Shown one piece after another: positions 38,510-48,230 of a stretch of DNA of 64,000 bases (position 1 is its first letter; the number at the start of each line of letters is the position of its first letter). Both the position numbers and the translations under genes were made by a program. The notes beneath the pieces were generated by a model that was given only the letters and a program-made list of their open reading frames with translations, did not search any database and was not told where the DNA came from. Source of the DNA: Pseudomonas sp. GV085 (GTDB lineage: Bacteria > Pseudomonadota > Gammaproteobacteria > Pseudomonadales > Pseudomonadaceae). The stretch spans positions 248,001 through 312,000 of the forward strand of contig NZ_QAOV01000002.1 in NCBI RefSeq assembly GCF_003050925.1. The letters are read 5' to 3'.

Positions 38510-38724
38510 TGTAGGAGCGAGCCTGCTCGCGAAGGTCGTCAACGATAACGCGTGTTCACTGGATAAACACGGCGCTCTTGAGTCCATCGCTGGCAAGCCA
38601 GCTCCTACACTGTAGGAGCCAGCTTGCTCGCGAAGGTCGTCAACGATAACGCGTGCTCACTGGCTAAACACGGCGCTCTTGAGTCCATCGTCGGAACGCC
38701 GCCCGGAGCAAGCTCGCTCCTACA
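38510..38724. repeat. Two tandem REP/BIME units
   Basis: Unit 1 (38510-38609) and unit 2 (38611-38724) each start TGTAGGAGC..GCTCGCGAAGG and end in an inverted GCTCCTACA. The roughly 50-bp core (GTCGTCAACGATAACGCGTG through GGCGCTCTTGAGTCC) is nearly identical in both. These are Pseudomonas-type REP doublets lying between convergent genes. The same core recurs in opposite orientation at 54325-54424. Confidence 0.85.
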
Positions 38725-38765
38725 GTAGCATTACGTCCGCGGACGGCCCGTTGCCAACGATTCCA

Positions 38766-39671
38766 CTAAGGCAACGCATACACCCTGAACAGTTTTTTCA
38801 CGGTAGCGTTGGTTCCGCCCAGGTACTGGTCGTAGGCCTTTTCTATAAAGCCCGAGTGATAGGCTTCACTCAGGGCCATATCGACCAGCAGGCGGAAGTC
38901 TTCGTCGTTGCGCTCCACGATCATCGCCACCGGCGAGTACTCGAAGATGCGGTCCAGGAGCATCAGGTTCTTTGCCGCGCCCTCCTTGGTGACTTCGTTG
39001 CGCAGCAGCATGCGTTCGGAGAAGAAGGCATCGGCCTTGCCCTCGGCGACCAGCTTGACGCCCTCGTCGTTGTTGGCCACGGTCACCAGCGAGGCGATCA
39101 CGTTGAGCAGGCGCATCTGCTCGCGAATCCAGTCCTCGGTCACCCCGCCCTCGATGGTGGCGTAGGTGTGGTTGGCCAGACCATTGTTGATGCTGGCACG
39201 CCAGGTCGGGCCGCTATTGGCGACCTTGCCATTGAGTACATTGAGCAGCGATTCGCGAGCATCGTTGCGCACCACGACCGAGAGGCCAGCGGTGTAGATC
39301 GGTATGGAGTAACTGATCATCTTGCGCCGTTCCAGGGTGGGCGGTGTCGGCGTGCAGAGGATATCGACTTTACCCTGGCTCACGGCGTTGATCTCGTCCG
39401 AAATCTTGACGGGCTGGTAGCGCACTTGCTGGTCGGGCAGTCCCAGTTCGCTCTTGAGCTTGTCGGCGACTTTCAGGCACAGGTCGATGGCATAACCGCT
39501 GGCTTTGTCGCCTTCCTGCTTGCTGAAAGGGGCCAGGTCCGGCAAGTAGCCCAGGGTAAAGGTGTGGCTGCTGCGCACGCGTTCAAGGGTGTTGGCGCCG
39601 GCCACGAGCGGCAGCGTCGAGAGTGCGAGGGCAAGCAGCAGTCTGGTGGTTGTGGCAAATGGTACGTTCAT
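38766..39671 (-). CDS. Amino-acid-type periplasmic solute-binding protein
   Basis: This 301-residue protein has a signal peptide (MNVPFATTTRLLLALALSTLPLVAGA-type start) and an SBP_bac_3 fold: LERVRSSHTFTLGYLPDLAP, GYAIDLCLKVADKL, VDILCTPTPPTLERRKMISY and KADAFFSERMLL. It resembles glutamate/aspartate-binding proteins (GltI type). No ABC permease or ATPase is nearby, so it may serve a distant transporter. It reads in the same direction as potE-speF, 48 bp downstream of potE, which hints at co-expression with the ornithine pathway (inference). Confidence 0.85.
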   Translation of the reverse strand: MNVPFATTTRLLLALALSTLPLVAGANTLERVRSSHTFTLGYLPDLAPFSKQEGDKASGYAIDLCLKVADKLKSELGLPDQQVRYQPVKISDEINAVSQGKVDILCTPTPPTLERRKMISYSIPIYTAGLSVVVRNDARESLLNVLNGKVANSGPTWRASINNGLANHTYATIEGGVTEDWIREQMRLLNVIASLVTVANNDEGVKLVAEGKADAFFSERMLLRNEVTKEGAAKNLMLLDRIFEYSPVAMIVERNDEDFRLLVDMALSEAYHSGFIEKAYDQYLGGTNATVKKLFRVYALP

Positions 39672-39719
39672 GTCCGGTTTCCCCGTATGCAGATGTCTGT
39701 GCAGTCCTGGTGGCCACGC

Positions 39720-41060
39720 CTAAAGATTGCCGGCCCTGGCCTGGTTGGCGGGTGGCGCTTCGGTGAAGCGTTTGGCGAGGAATCCATAGAGCAGGTAGCC
39801 GACGGCGAGCACCAGGGTGCCGCCCATCACAGCGTCCTTGCCGCAGGCATACAAGGCGTACAGGGCGTACGTTATTGCAATCAGCAGGACCACTACGTTA
39901 CGCGAGTGTATGGCCGACGAGACCCCGGCCTTGTGCATGATCACCAGCAGGCCGGTCATTGCCGTTATATAAGGGATCAGGTTGGTGACCGCTGCCAGGC
40001 TGACCAGCTTGCTGAACTGTGCGGCGGCGTCGGGCGAGATGGTCGACAGGGCCAAGACGGTCTGCAGCACACCGCAAACGATCATGCCGACGACGGGCGC
40101 ATTCATCGAGTTGACCTTGCTGAACAGCTTGAGGAACAGGTTCTGGTCAGCCGTCATCTTGGCGGTTTGCGCCAGGGTAAATTGCCAGCCCAGCAGCGAG
40201 CCGACACAGGCCATGACCGCCAGGGCCATGACGATATTGCCCACCATCGGGCTGAACATCGTGGCGTAGACCAATGCGAAGGGCGCCGAGGATTTGGCCA
40301 GTTCGTCATTGGGAATGATGCCCTGGATGACGGTGGTCGACAGCACATAGACCACGGCGGCACCCAGGGTGCCGAACAGGCAGGCCAACGGCACGTTGCG
40401 CTTGGGGTCTTCCACGGCATCGGTGGCCTGGGCCGCCGATTCCATGCCGAGGAAGGCCCACAGGGTCAGGGGAATCGCCTTGCTGATGGCTTCGGAGATC
40501 GGCAGGCTGTTGGGGTTCCAGGCGGCGGCCAGCACATCGGGCTTGAACCAGAACCAGCCGATGATGCTCAGGCCTGCTACCGGAATGATCACACCCCACA
40601 CCGTGAGCGCGCCGATCTTGCCGGTGATGCCCGGTCCTCCGAAGTTGGCGAAGGTGGTCAGCCAGATCAGTGCGATCGTGCCGACGCACAGTGGAATCGC
40701 CCCCGTGCCCAGCCAGGGCACGAAGGCCGTCATGTAGCCCACCGCCGAAATGGCCACGGCCACGTTGGCGATGGCCAGGGACAGGAAGTACAGGTACGAG
40801 CAGAGGAAAAAACCCGACTTTGCATGGGCCTCTTCGGTGTAGGCGGACAAGCCGCCGGAGCGTGAACAGAAGACGCCACACTGGGCAAAGCAGTAGGCGA
40901 TGGCCATCGAACCAATCGCCGTGAAAATCCACGATAACAAAGAGACGGCACCCAACTGCGCCATGTTGGTGGGCAACATGATGATGCCCGAGCCCATCAT
41001 GTTGACCGTTACCAACGTCGTGAGCCCCATCAGACCCATTTTCTTGCTTGAATCAGCCAT
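39720..41060 (-). CDS. potE: Putrescine:ornithine antiporter (PotE-like)
   Basis: This 446-residue member of the APC superfamily has 12 hydrophobic segments. MGLMGLTTLVTVNMMGSGII at the start is the PotE/CadB opening, followed by SGGLSAYTEEAHAKSGFF and LTLWAFLGMESAAQATDAVE. PotE exchanges intracellular putrescine for ornithine, so with SpeF it exports polyamine and consumes protons. It lies 80 bp downstream of the decarboxylase gene on the same strand, the enterobacterial speF-potE order. A lysine/cadaverine antiporter (CadB) is the main alternative. Confidence 0.88.
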   Translation of the reverse strand: MADSSKKMGLMGLTTLVTVNMMGSGIIMLPTNMAQLGAVSLLSWIFTAIGSMAIAYCFAQCGVFCSRSGGLSAYTEEAHAKSGFFLCSYLYFLSLAIANVAVAISAVGYMTAFVPWLGTGAIPLCVGTIALIWLTTFANFGGPGITGKIGALTVWGVIIPVAGLSIIGWFWFKPDVLAAAWNPNSLPISEAISKAIPLTLWAFLGMESAAQATDAVEDPKRNVPLACLFGTLGAAVVYVLSTTVIQGIIPNDELAKSSAPFALVYATMFSPMVGNIVMALAVMACVGSLLGWQFTLAQTAKMTADQNLFLKLFSKVNSMNAPVVGMIVCGVLQTVLALSTISPDAAAQFSKLVSLAAVTNLIPYITAMTGLLVIMHKAGVSSAIHSRNVVVLLIAITYALYALYACGKDAVMGGTLVLAVGYLLYGFLAKRFTEAPPANQARAGNL

Positions 41061-41140
41061 CGCAAACTCCTTGCCCTGTTCAGAGAGTTAACCCCTGGGC
41101 CCGCTGACCTGACACCTGCCACCGAGTACGAGGGTGATCC

Positions 41141-43324
41141 TTACTGCTTGATCACATAGCCATACGCCCGCGTGCGACCGCCTTCATGCTGCAGATAAAC
41201 GCCTTGCAGTTCCGGTGTGAAGCCGGGCAAGCGGTTGATGCCCTCCTCCAGGGCCAGGAAGTACTTGAGCACGGCGCCACCCCAGATCTCCCCGGGTACA
41301 GCGCACAAGACGCCCGGCGGATATGGCAGCGCGCCCTCGGCGGCGATACGCCCGTCCGCATCCGCCAGCGCCACCAGTTCGACGTTGCCGCGGATGTACT
41401 CGATTTGCGCTTGCTGCGGGTTCATGGCCTTTTTCGGGAAGTGTTCCTTGCGGAACATGTCCTTCTGCAATTGCTGCACGTTGTGATGGCGGTAAAGATC
41501 GTGCATTTCCTGGCAGAGCCTGCGGATGGTGTAGTCGCGGTAGCGTTCTTCGTACTGCGAATAGATCGCTGGCAGCACCCGGCTCATCGGCGCGTCGTCC
41601 TGAACGAAGCGTTCGAAGCGGGCGATCTGTGCCGCCAGGTGACTCATCTTTGCCCAGTCTTCGGCCGGGGTGAGCAGGAACAGAATGGAGTTGAGGTCGC
41701 ATTTTTCCGGAACGATGCCGTTCTGGCGCAGGAAGTTGGCCAGGATGCCGGCGTGAATGCCGAACTCGGTGTAGCTGCCGTCCACCGGGTCGATGCCCGG
41801 CGTGGTGAACAGCAGTTTGCACGGATCGATGAAGTACTGCTTGTCGGCATAACCGGGAAAGGCATGCCAGCGATCCTTCGGATGGAATTCAAAGAAGCGG
41901 ATGTCGCTGGCGATAGCGTCGGTCGAATGATCCTGCCATGGGCGCCCGTCGATGGTATCCGGCACGAATGGGCGGACCAGGGTGCAGGCCTCGATGATCA
42001 GCTTGCGCGCATTGATGCCGAACTTCACGCAGTCGTCCCACAGGCGCAGGCCGCTGCGGCCGGAGTGGATGCGGGCATTGACATCCAGCGAGGCGAACAG
42101 CGGGTAGAACGGACTTGTTGAGGCCTGGGCCATGAAGGCGTTGTTGAGCCGGTGATGGTTGCAATAGCGCGCCTGGCCTTTGATGTGCCGGTCTTTCTTG
42201 TGGATTTGCGAGGCCTGGGAAAAACCGGCCTGTTGTTTGTGCACCGATTGCGTGACGAAGATGCCCGGGTCGTTCTCGTCCAGGTCGAGCAACATGGGCG
42301 AGCAATCCTTCATCATCGGAATGAACTGTTCGTAACCGACCCACGCCGAGTCGAACAGGATGTAGTCACACAGTTTGCCGATGCGGTCGACCACTTGCCG
42401 GGCGTTGTAAATGGTACCGTCATAGGTTCCCAGTTGAATGATCGCCAGGCGAAACGGCCGTGGCAGTTGCGCCTTGTCCGGGGCGACTTCGGCGATCAGT
42501 TGGCGCAGGTAGTCTTCTTCGAAACAGTGGGCGTCGATGCCGCCGATGAAGCCATAAGGGTTGCGCGCGGTTTCCAGGTAGACCGGCGTGGCACCGGCCT
42601 GCAGCAAGGCGCCCTGGTGGTTGGACTTGTGGTTGTTGCGGTCGAACAGCACCAGGTCGCCCGGGGTCAACAGGGCGTTGGTCACCACCTTGTTCGACGC
42701 CGAGGTGCCGTTGAGCACGAAGTAGGTCTTGTCGGCGTTGAACACTTGAGCGGCATGTTTCTGCGCCAGCAGCGCCGGGCCCTCGTGGATCAGCAGGTCG
42801 CCGAGCTTGACGTCGGCGTTGCACATGTCGGCGCGAAACAGCGTCTCGCCAAAGAAGTCGAAAAACTGCCGGCCGGCTGGATGCTTGCGAAAGAACTGGC
42901 CGCCCTGGTGACCGGGGCAGGCAAAGGTTGCGTTGGCCGATTCGGTGTAATGCTTGAGCGCATCGAAGAACGGCGGCAGCAGGCTTTCTTCATAGGCCCT
43001 GGCGGCGGTCTCCAGTTGATTGCCGTAGTACTCGGCATTATTGCTGGACAGGTCGAACACACCATTGACCTGCAAAATCACATCCTGCAGTTGTTTGTAG
43101 ACTTCCAGGGAGCGATTGCTGCGGCCCTGAGATGCCACCAGGAAGATGGGGATGTCGAAGCCGGTACGCTTGATGGCATCCAGCGCCCCTGCTGCCAAAT
43201 CATCTTTCGAGAGTACGGCGACGGCGACATCGGTAAAGTCAGTCTGGTCGAGCCGGACGACTTCACGGGCATTACGAAAGCAATCTCGTACCGCATCGCT
43301 GGCAGCGATTTTCAAAGCGTTCAT
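41141..43324 (-). CDS. speF: Inducible ornithine decarboxylase (SpeF-like)
   Basis: This 727-residue PLP enzyme of the fold-I Orn/Lys/Arg decarboxylase group has a wing domain (1-110), a PLP domain with CPGHQGGQFFRKHPAG, GTSASNKVV, LFDSAWVGYE and the Schiff-base Lys in TQSVHKQQAGF (about 362), and a C-terminal domain containing PYPPGVLCAVPGE. Length equals E. coli SpeF (about 730). It converts ornithine to putrescine and CO2, taking up a proton. The potE gene next to it supports ornithine over lysine or arginine. The ribosome site is weak (GAGAG). No speFL-type leader peptide was found upstream. Confidence 0.9.
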   Translation of the reverse strand: MNALKIAASDAVRDCFRNAREVVRLDQTDFTDVAVAVLSKDDLAAGALDAIKRTGFDIPIFLVASQGRSNRSLEVYKQLQDVILQVNGVFDLSSNNAEYYGNQLETAARAYEESLLPPFFDALKHYTESANATFACPGHQGGQFFRKHPAGRQFFDFFGETLFRADMCNADVKLGDLLIHEGPALLAQKHAAQVFNADKTYFVLNGTSASNKVVTNALLTPGDLVLFDRNNHKSNHQGALLQAGATPVYLETARNPYGFIGGIDAHCFEEDYLRQLIAEVAPDKAQLPRPFRLAIIQLGTYDGTIYNARQVVDRIGKLCDYILFDSAWVGYEQFIPMMKDCSPMLLDLDENDPGIFVTQSVHKQQAGFSQASQIHKKDRHIKGQARYCNHHRLNNAFMAQASTSPFYPLFASLDVNARIHSGRSGLRLWDDCVKFGINARKLIIEACTLVRPFVPDTIDGRPWQDHSTDAIASDIRFFEFHPKDRWHAFPGYADKQYFIDPCKLLFTTPGIDPVDGSYTEFGIHAGILANFLRQNGIVPEKCDLNSILFLLTPAEDWAKMSHLAAQIARFERFVQDDAPMSRVLPAIYSQYEERYRDYTIRRLCQEMHDLYRHHNVQQLQKDMFRKEHFPKKAMNPQQAQIEYIRGNVELVALADADGRIAAEGALPYPPGVLCAVPGEIWGGAVLKYFLALEEGINRLPGFTPELQGVYLQHEGGRTRAYGYVIKQ

Positions 43325-43525
43325 AACCAGAATCTCTCAGTCTGTTTGACGTTGAAGTTCCTGGGACGACCAACTTCAGTGGCATCATGTCCCGGGGTCA
43401 GGAGCGATTGCCCTATTGGGTATAGTTCATTTTTACTATTTGTTACTTCCTGCCGATTTTTTAATGGGAATTAATCCAAAGGCATTGATCCTCAGCAATC
43501 ACGCACAGCGCTCGACTGTGAATGA

Positions 43526-43561
43526 AGCACCCCATCAGTTGCATTCAACCTTTGGGGTGCT
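43526..43561 (-). terminator. Terminator after NUC1 nuclease gene
   Basis: AGCACCCCA and TGGGGTGCT form a 9-bp stem on the minus strand 14 nt after the nuclease stop. The remaining 43325-43525 is the speF promoter region. Confidence 0.6.
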
Positions 43562-43574
43562 GCTCATCCAGCCA

Positions 43575-44447
43575 TCAGGTGCGCCCTGCGGAACCTGTGA
43601 CGGGCAGGTTCCCGAGCAATTTGAGCCCGGTACTCTTCACGAACGTCTCATAGTCCATCGGTTTCTCGATTCTGGCTTCTGCGTTAGGCAGCACGTAGGC
43701 CCAGGCACGTTTGGACGATGCGTCGTAAACCAGCTTGAACAGGCGCGTCGGCACCCACACCTGGTTGTCGCCGACGGTGGAGTGGCCAGGGTCAAACAGC
43801 GGGCCGGTAAAGACAAACACGTTGCCATCGGCGCGCTTGGCAAATTTCCTGACATCAGACTCGATCTTGCTCCAGATCTTGCGGTTGTTGGTCGGGTCTT
43901 GCGGCACCATGTTCGACAGCGCAAAGGATTGGGCCATTGCATTGGGGTTCGGTGCATCGGCGGCCGGGGATTGGTGACCACGGTCCACGGCCGGATGCTG
44001 GCTGCGGTAGTCGCTCAACTCGGCACGCCCACTCTTGGGGATGCGTGGGTCCGGGTAGAACTGGTTGGTGCGTTCCTCCCCTTTGGCATCCTGCAACTGG
44101 GCCGCATTCAGGCGTTCGACCACCACCAGCGGGGTCTTGCTGGTTTGCGAGTACAGCACCGCGAAGTTGTCGGAACACAAAGCCAGGGGTTTCATGGTTG
44201 CAGGCACAGTGGCCGTGTTGATCGGTTTCGCTGCCGGGAACAGATCTGCGCAGCCGTCGAACGATGCCTGTTTCTGTTTGCTTGAATAGAGATCCAGGGC
44301 CGCGTTCTGGCTGATCGAACGCGAGCGGGACGTTTGTTCATGTTGCGCGGTGGGTGGTTTGAGCAGGTCCAGCAGACTGCGGGCTTGCGCCCCGGTCGAG
44401 AGCAAAACAAGGGCCGACAGCCCAACTGCAATTTTGCGTAGGTACAT
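43575..44447 (-). CDS. Secreted DNA/RNA non-specific endonuclease (NUC1)
   Basis: This 290-residue protein has a signal peptide (MYLRKIAVGLSALVLLSTGA, cut near AQA) and the beta-beta-alpha-metal nuclease motif DRGHQSPAAD (about 155-164), where the His is catalytic; SFALSNMVPQDPTNNRKIW supplies the metal-binding Asn. FVFTGPLFD and WVPTRLFKLVYD complete the fold. Such enzymes degrade extracellular or periplasmic DNA and RNA for nutrition. The start has no strong ribosome site. It is not coupled to a neighbouring immunity gene, so I read it as a housekeeping nuclease, not a toxin. Confidence 0.85.
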   Translation of the reverse strand: MYLRKIAVGLSALVLLSTGAQARSLLDLLKPPTAQHEQTSRSRSISQNAALDLYSSKQKQASFDGCADLFPAAKPINTATVPATMKPLALCSDNFAVLYSQTSKTPLVVVERLNAAQLQDAKGEERTNQFYPDPRIPKSGRAELSDYRSQHPAVDRGHQSPAADAPNPNAMAQSFALSNMVPQDPTNNRKIWSKIESDVRKFAKRADGNVFVFTGPLFDPGHSTVGDNQVWVPTRLFKLVYDASSKRAWAYVLPNAEARIEKPMDYETFVKSTGLKLLGNLPVTGSAGRT

Positions 44448-44774
44448 GGGTTAAATCTTCGAAAGGAATTGAGGGGTAAACGTACGGCGGGTCCCGATTC
44501 ACGGAACCGGGTGGAGGGCGTTGCTGATTATGTGGCGGCGAGCATGCTTTCACTGTCCTTGATCAAATTACCGATGCGGGGCCGGTCGGTTCCGGGCAGT
44601 TCGACCGCGGAGGGTCGTGCGGTGGTTATGGACCATGACAAGATACGTTAGTGCCGGGCGGCGGTTGGATTCTATTGGCCAGTGTTCGTCGAAGAAGCGG
44701 TCGGCAGCGTTTGGTCACGCTGTTCGGCTTAGGCCAGGCTGCCAATTCGTCTGCATGCCGACCAAGCTCCTGCG
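44448..44774. other. Intergenic, nothing recognised
   Basis: These 327 bp between the nuclease gene and the GFA gene show only short open frames without ribosome sites. They must hold the nuclease promoter and the end of the GFA transcript. Confidence 0.5.
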
Positions 44775-45209
44775 TCAATCGTTGTTGACCTGGAGCTCAT
44801 GTAAAATAAACCCAAGTGAATCCGGGGCAGCGCGATGACTTCTTTCCGAGCGTTGTTCATCCCATGGCATAGCGTCATCGGTGCAGAAGTCTCCAACACA
44901 CTCCATGCTCAACTCGACATCGAGAAGCCCAAGCGGAATCCAGAAGTAAGGCGTCTCGCGAAGAGGATTAGGCACAGTCGAGCCACATCGTGAGCAAAAG
45001 TCATTTCTGTATCCACTGGGTTTGCGCCAACTCGTGATCGCAGCCTGCCCTTCTTCCCATCGAAAATCGCAAGCTTTGACCAGCGTGGCGAGATTATGAC
45101 CAACCCCGGTTTGCTTACGGCATAGGGTGCAATGGCAGCGATAAAAAAATCGTGGTTCAACCTCCAGGGAAAAACGTACAGCCCCGCAAAGACATTGTCC
45201 TGATGTCAT
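44775..45209 (-). CDS. GFA/CENP-V family zinc protein
   Basis: This 144-residue protein has the GFA zinc-site set: CLCGAVRF (6-13), CHCTLCRKQTG (about 25-35) and FCSRCGSTVPN (about 70-80). The family is named after glutathione-dependent formaldehyde-activating enzyme, but most members have unknown substrates. ATG 45209 is chosen for GGAG 6 nt upstream; a 26-codon longer frame adds unlike sequence. It stands alone, divergent from the MocR regulator gene. Confidence 0.88.
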   Translation of the reverse strand: MTSGQCLCGAVRFSLEVEPRFFYRCHCTLCRKQTGVGHNLATLVKACDFRWEEGQAAITSWRKPSGYRNDFCSRCGSTVPNPLRETPYFWIPLGLLDVELSMECVGDFCTDDAMPWDEQRSERSHRAAPDSLGFILHELQVNND

Positions 45210-45488
45210 GTGTCTCTCCATTGAAGAACGATTCATCGGTTTATTTACCGGCTCGAGTGCAGGTATAGGAAAAGGGATGGCGGTCATGGTACTGGCCTTT
45301 CATTGCCATGGATAATGCCGCACTCAGCAGCCATATTATTGTGACGCGGTTCATAACGGGCGGCACTGCGATCGCAGGGCTATCAATGCCTGTGGTGGAT
45401 GACATATCCAGTACCGCTCGATACCCTTTCGCCCTCGGGTGCCTGACAGCAATTCAGGCCAGACTCACTCCATCCAGACGAACCAAAA

Positions 45489-46997
45489 ATGAAATCCTCC
45501 GCAGGTTTGCTGTTGTCGGGTATCGAGCTGGACCGTGCCAGCTCCATCCCCTTGTACCGCCAACTCTACTTGCAGATTCGCAAACAGATTCTCGGTGGCA
45601 GGATTCAGGGAGGCGTACGTCTGCCGTCCACCCGAACCCTGAGCAAAGAATTGCAGCTTTCGCGAATCAGCATTCTCAATGCGTTCGATCAACTGATTGC
45701 CGAAGGTTTTCTGACGTCGCGCACCGGGGCCGGGACTTACGTCGGCCATGAATGGGAAGGCCGCGGTACTGATGACGAAGAACACCAGCCCCAGCCGCCT
45801 CGCCTGTCCGATCTGAGCCAGTCCATGCTGTCATTGCGCAGCGATCATTTTCGCGGTGTTTCCTATGCGGACTGGGCGACCGGGAGCCCGACTTCGTTCC
45901 TGCCCAGCCACAGTGCTTACGATGCTTTTCCGCAATCAGTCTGGAAACGGCTGATGAACCGCCACCTGCACAAGCCGACCAAGGCCATGCTCGGTTATGG
46001 CGAGCTGCAAGGTTTGCTGGCCCTGCGCGAGGCGATTGCCGAATACGTCTTCGATGCCCGGGGCATCGACTGCACTGCCGAGCAGGTGGTCATCGTTTCC
46101 GGTGCCCAGCAAGCCTTCAACCTGCTGGGCATGCTGTTGCTCAATCCGCAGGATAGCTTCTGGATGGAAGATCCGGGGCATATCGCGGCGCGAATTGCGC
46201 TCCAGGCCCAGGGTGGTCTGGTGGTCCCGTTGCGTATCGACGAACAGGGGGTCGATGTCCGACAAGGTGTGGCGTTGTGTCCTGACGCTCGCCTGGTGTT
46301 TACCACGCCTTCCCGTCAGCATCCCTTGGGCATCACCATGAGTTATGCGCGGCGCCAGGAGCTCATCGACTGGGCTGCGCGCAATCAAAGCTGGATCATC
46401 GAGGACGACTGCGACAGTGAGTTTCGCTACAACGGCCGCCCCCTGCCGGCACTCTATGCCATGGACCAATGGGCCCGGGTCATCTACGCCGGAACGTTCA
46501 GCAAAGTGCTCTTCCCCTCGCTACGACTGGGTTACGTGATACTGCCGAACGCCCTGATCGAACCCTTCTGCACCCTGCGGGCGGTCATGGATCGCAGCCC
46601 GCCCACGCTGCTGCAGGCCGTCACGGCGGACTTCATGCGCGAAGGCCACTTCCTCGGTCATATTCGTCGAATGCGTGCGCTGTACCAGGCTCGCCAGCAA
46701 GCACTGGTCGAACAACTGCAGCAACGGCTGGGCACTTTCTTCAGGATCACGCCGGTGGAAGCCGGCATGCACCTGATCGCCTGGTTACCCGCGCATCTTG
46801 ACGACGACGCCATCGCCAGGGAGCTCGGCCAGCATGGCATTCATACCTATCCCCTGAGTGACTACTGCCTCGAGCATGTCCTGCCGCCAGCCCTGTTGAT
46901 CGGCTTTGCCAGCACCCCTGAGGACCAGGCCCAAGAACGCGTCGAAGCGCTTGCGCGGGCCTTGCGCAAGATGGGCTGTCTGCAGCAGGCCACTTGA
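45489..46997 (+). CDS. MocR/PdxR-type GntR-aminotransferase regulator
   Basis: This 502-residue protein has a GntR winged helix (about 20-85; IPLYRQLYLQIRKQI, LPSTRTLSKELQLSRISI) joined to a fold-I aminotransferase-like domain (about 130-495). The PLP Lys is kept in AGTFSKVLFPSLRLGY, with EDDCDSEFRY and NRHLHKPTKAMLGYG also present. MocR proteins use PLP or its aldimines as a ligand and regulate vitamin B6, GABA, taurine or other amine genes. It lies 111 bp upstream of the TIM-barrel gene on the same strand, so it may regulate that unit. Confidence 0.92.
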   Translation: MKSSAGLLLSGIELDRASSIPLYRQLYLQIRKQILGGRIQGGVRLPSTRTLSKELQLSRISILNAFDQLIAEGFLTSRTGAGTYVGHEWEGRGTDDEEHQPQPPRLSDLSQSMLSLRSDHFRGVSYADWATGSPTSFLPSHSAYDAFPQSVWKRLMNRHLHKPTKAMLGYGELQGLLALREAIAEYVFDARGIDCTAEQVVIVSGAQQAFNLLGMLLLNPQDSFWMEDPGHIAARIALQAQGGLVVPLRIDEQGVDVRQGVALCPDARLVFTTPSRQHPLGITMSYARRQELIDWAARNQSWIIEDDCDSEFRYNGRPLPALYAMDQWARVIYAGTFSKVLFPSLRLGYVILPNALIEPFCTLRAVMDRSPPTLLQAVTADFMREGHFLGHIRRMRALYQARQQALVEQLQQRLGTFFRITPVEAGMHLIAWLPAHLDDDAIARELGQHGIHTYPLSDYCLEHVLPPALLIGFASTPEDQAQERVEALARALRKMGCLQQAT

Positions 46998-47108
46998 GGC
47001 AGGCAAGTGGTCTTATGATTTAACTGATAATGGATCTATCGAGAGTTCCTGACTGGCGCGATAAAGGCTGCGCCGGTAGACCCGGCGTCTGAACCAGGAA
47101 CGACTCGA

Positions 47109-48179
47109 ATGAACAATAAGATCCAGGAACGATTCAACACCTTGCTCAGCCATAAGGCTGCCCGGGCCGGGGCTCCCCCCGTACTGACTGAGGCACTGGC
47201 CCGCCAGTTGCTCGACCGAATGGGGCAACTGCGCCTGTTTGCCCATGCCTACCCCTTGCTGACCAACCTGACCCACGGCCGCGTGACACCTGCTGACCTG
47301 CTGGACTTCGCCTATCGCCACGAGCTGCAGGGGCTGAGCCTGCACTTGCTCGACGGTGAGGAAAACAGCCTCAGTCAAATGACCGCCGCGCAGCTTCAGG
47401 CGTTTGCAGACAAGGCCAAAACACTCGGGCTGGACGTGCATCTGGAAATCAGCAGCACCTTGAAAAAAGATGTCGATCAAGTGATCGCCATTGCCAAGGC
47501 GCTGGGCACCCGCAACATCCGTGTCTACTCACGCTACGAAGGGGCGCTGTCGCGGGTCATGGACCTGATCGAGTCGGACCTGCACTACCTCGCGCAGCAG
47601 GCAGACGAACACGACCTGTTCTTCGACTTCGAGCAGCATGAAGAACTCAAGAGCAGCGAGATCGCGCAACTGTTGAGCCGCCTGAACCACCCTCGCCTGC
47701 ACGCCCTGTTCGACTTCGGCAACATGATCAATGCCTGTGAACAGCCCCTTGCTGCGCTGCGTAACCTGGCGCCGCACATACGCCAGACCCACCTCAAGGG
47801 TGTGCGCATCGTCCCCGAGCAAAACGCCTTCGGCCATTACGGCGTGTTGCAGGGCTGTGACGAAGACGACCTGCCCAGCGCACGCATGTTGTTCGAACTG
47901 CTGATGCTCGGCGAATCAGCTCCGCAAGTGATCGCCTTCATTCTCGAGCAGGAAAACCACTACGTCGCCCCGGCGTTCCGCCAACTCGACGAAGCCGCCG
48001 ACCCGTTCATTGCGTACCGGGAAATGAGTGAAACAGCGCTGCCGGAAGGCTTCTCGCTGGAACGGATGCTGGCCGATGAACACCGTTGGGCCAACAACCA
48101 GGTGGCCTATGTACGAGGTCTGCTGGCCGAGTTCCGAACCCTGGCCGAGTTGACCCTGGCCCATTGCGCTGACGCCTGA
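47109..48179 (+). CDS. Sugar phosphate isomerase/epimerase-like TIM barrel
   Basis: This 356-residue protein resembles the AP-endonuclease-2/xylose-isomerase-like TIM-barrel group: GLSLHLLDGEENSL, LDVHLEISSTLKKD, RNIRVYSRYEG, FFDFEQHEELKSSEI, LHALFDFGNMINACE and QTHLKGVRIVPEQ carry the Glu/Asp/His positions that usually bind the metal. Substrate is unknown. It is followed after 51 bp by an MFS transporter gene, forming a probable two-gene uptake and isomerisation unit under the MocR gene upstream. Sugar or sugar-acid use is the simple guess, not shown. Confidence 0.8.
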   Translation: MNNKIQERFNTLLSHKAARAGAPPVLTEALARQLLDRMGQLRLFAHAYPLLTNLTHGRVTPADLLDFAYRHELQGLSLHLLDGEENSLSQMTAAQLQAFADKAKTLGLDVHLEISSTLKKDVDQVIAIAKALGTRNIRVYSRYEGALSRVMDLIESDLHYLAQQADEHDLFFDFEQHEELKSSEIAQLLSRLNHPRLHALFDFGNMINACEQPLAALRNLAPHIRQTHLKGVRIVPEQNAFGHYGVLQGCDEDDLPSARMLFELLMLGESAPQVIAFILEQENHYVAPAFRQLDEAADPFIAYREMSETALPEGFSLERMLADEHRWANNQVAYVRGLLAEFRTLAELTLAHCADA

Positions 48180-48230
48180 ACCTGACGTGCCGACCGGCAC
48201 TGCTTACCCAAATACGCCTGGAGAACAATA

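Noticed and set aside
38679..40865. Long open frame on the plus strand (728 codons)
   Set aside because: It is antisense to the solute-binding protein and PotE-like antiporter genes, and its Gly/Gln/His-rich translation is typical of shadow frames.
43325..43525. speFL-type leader peptide for the ornithine decarboxylase
   Set aside because: Only a five-codon frame (ATGAACTATACCCAATAG) with a poorly spaced ribosome site is present; no Arg/His-rich leader like that of E. coli.
43575..44447. Nuclease as an antibacterial toxin with immunity gene
   Set aside because: It has an ordinary signal peptide, no toxin delivery domain, and no small partner gene next to it.
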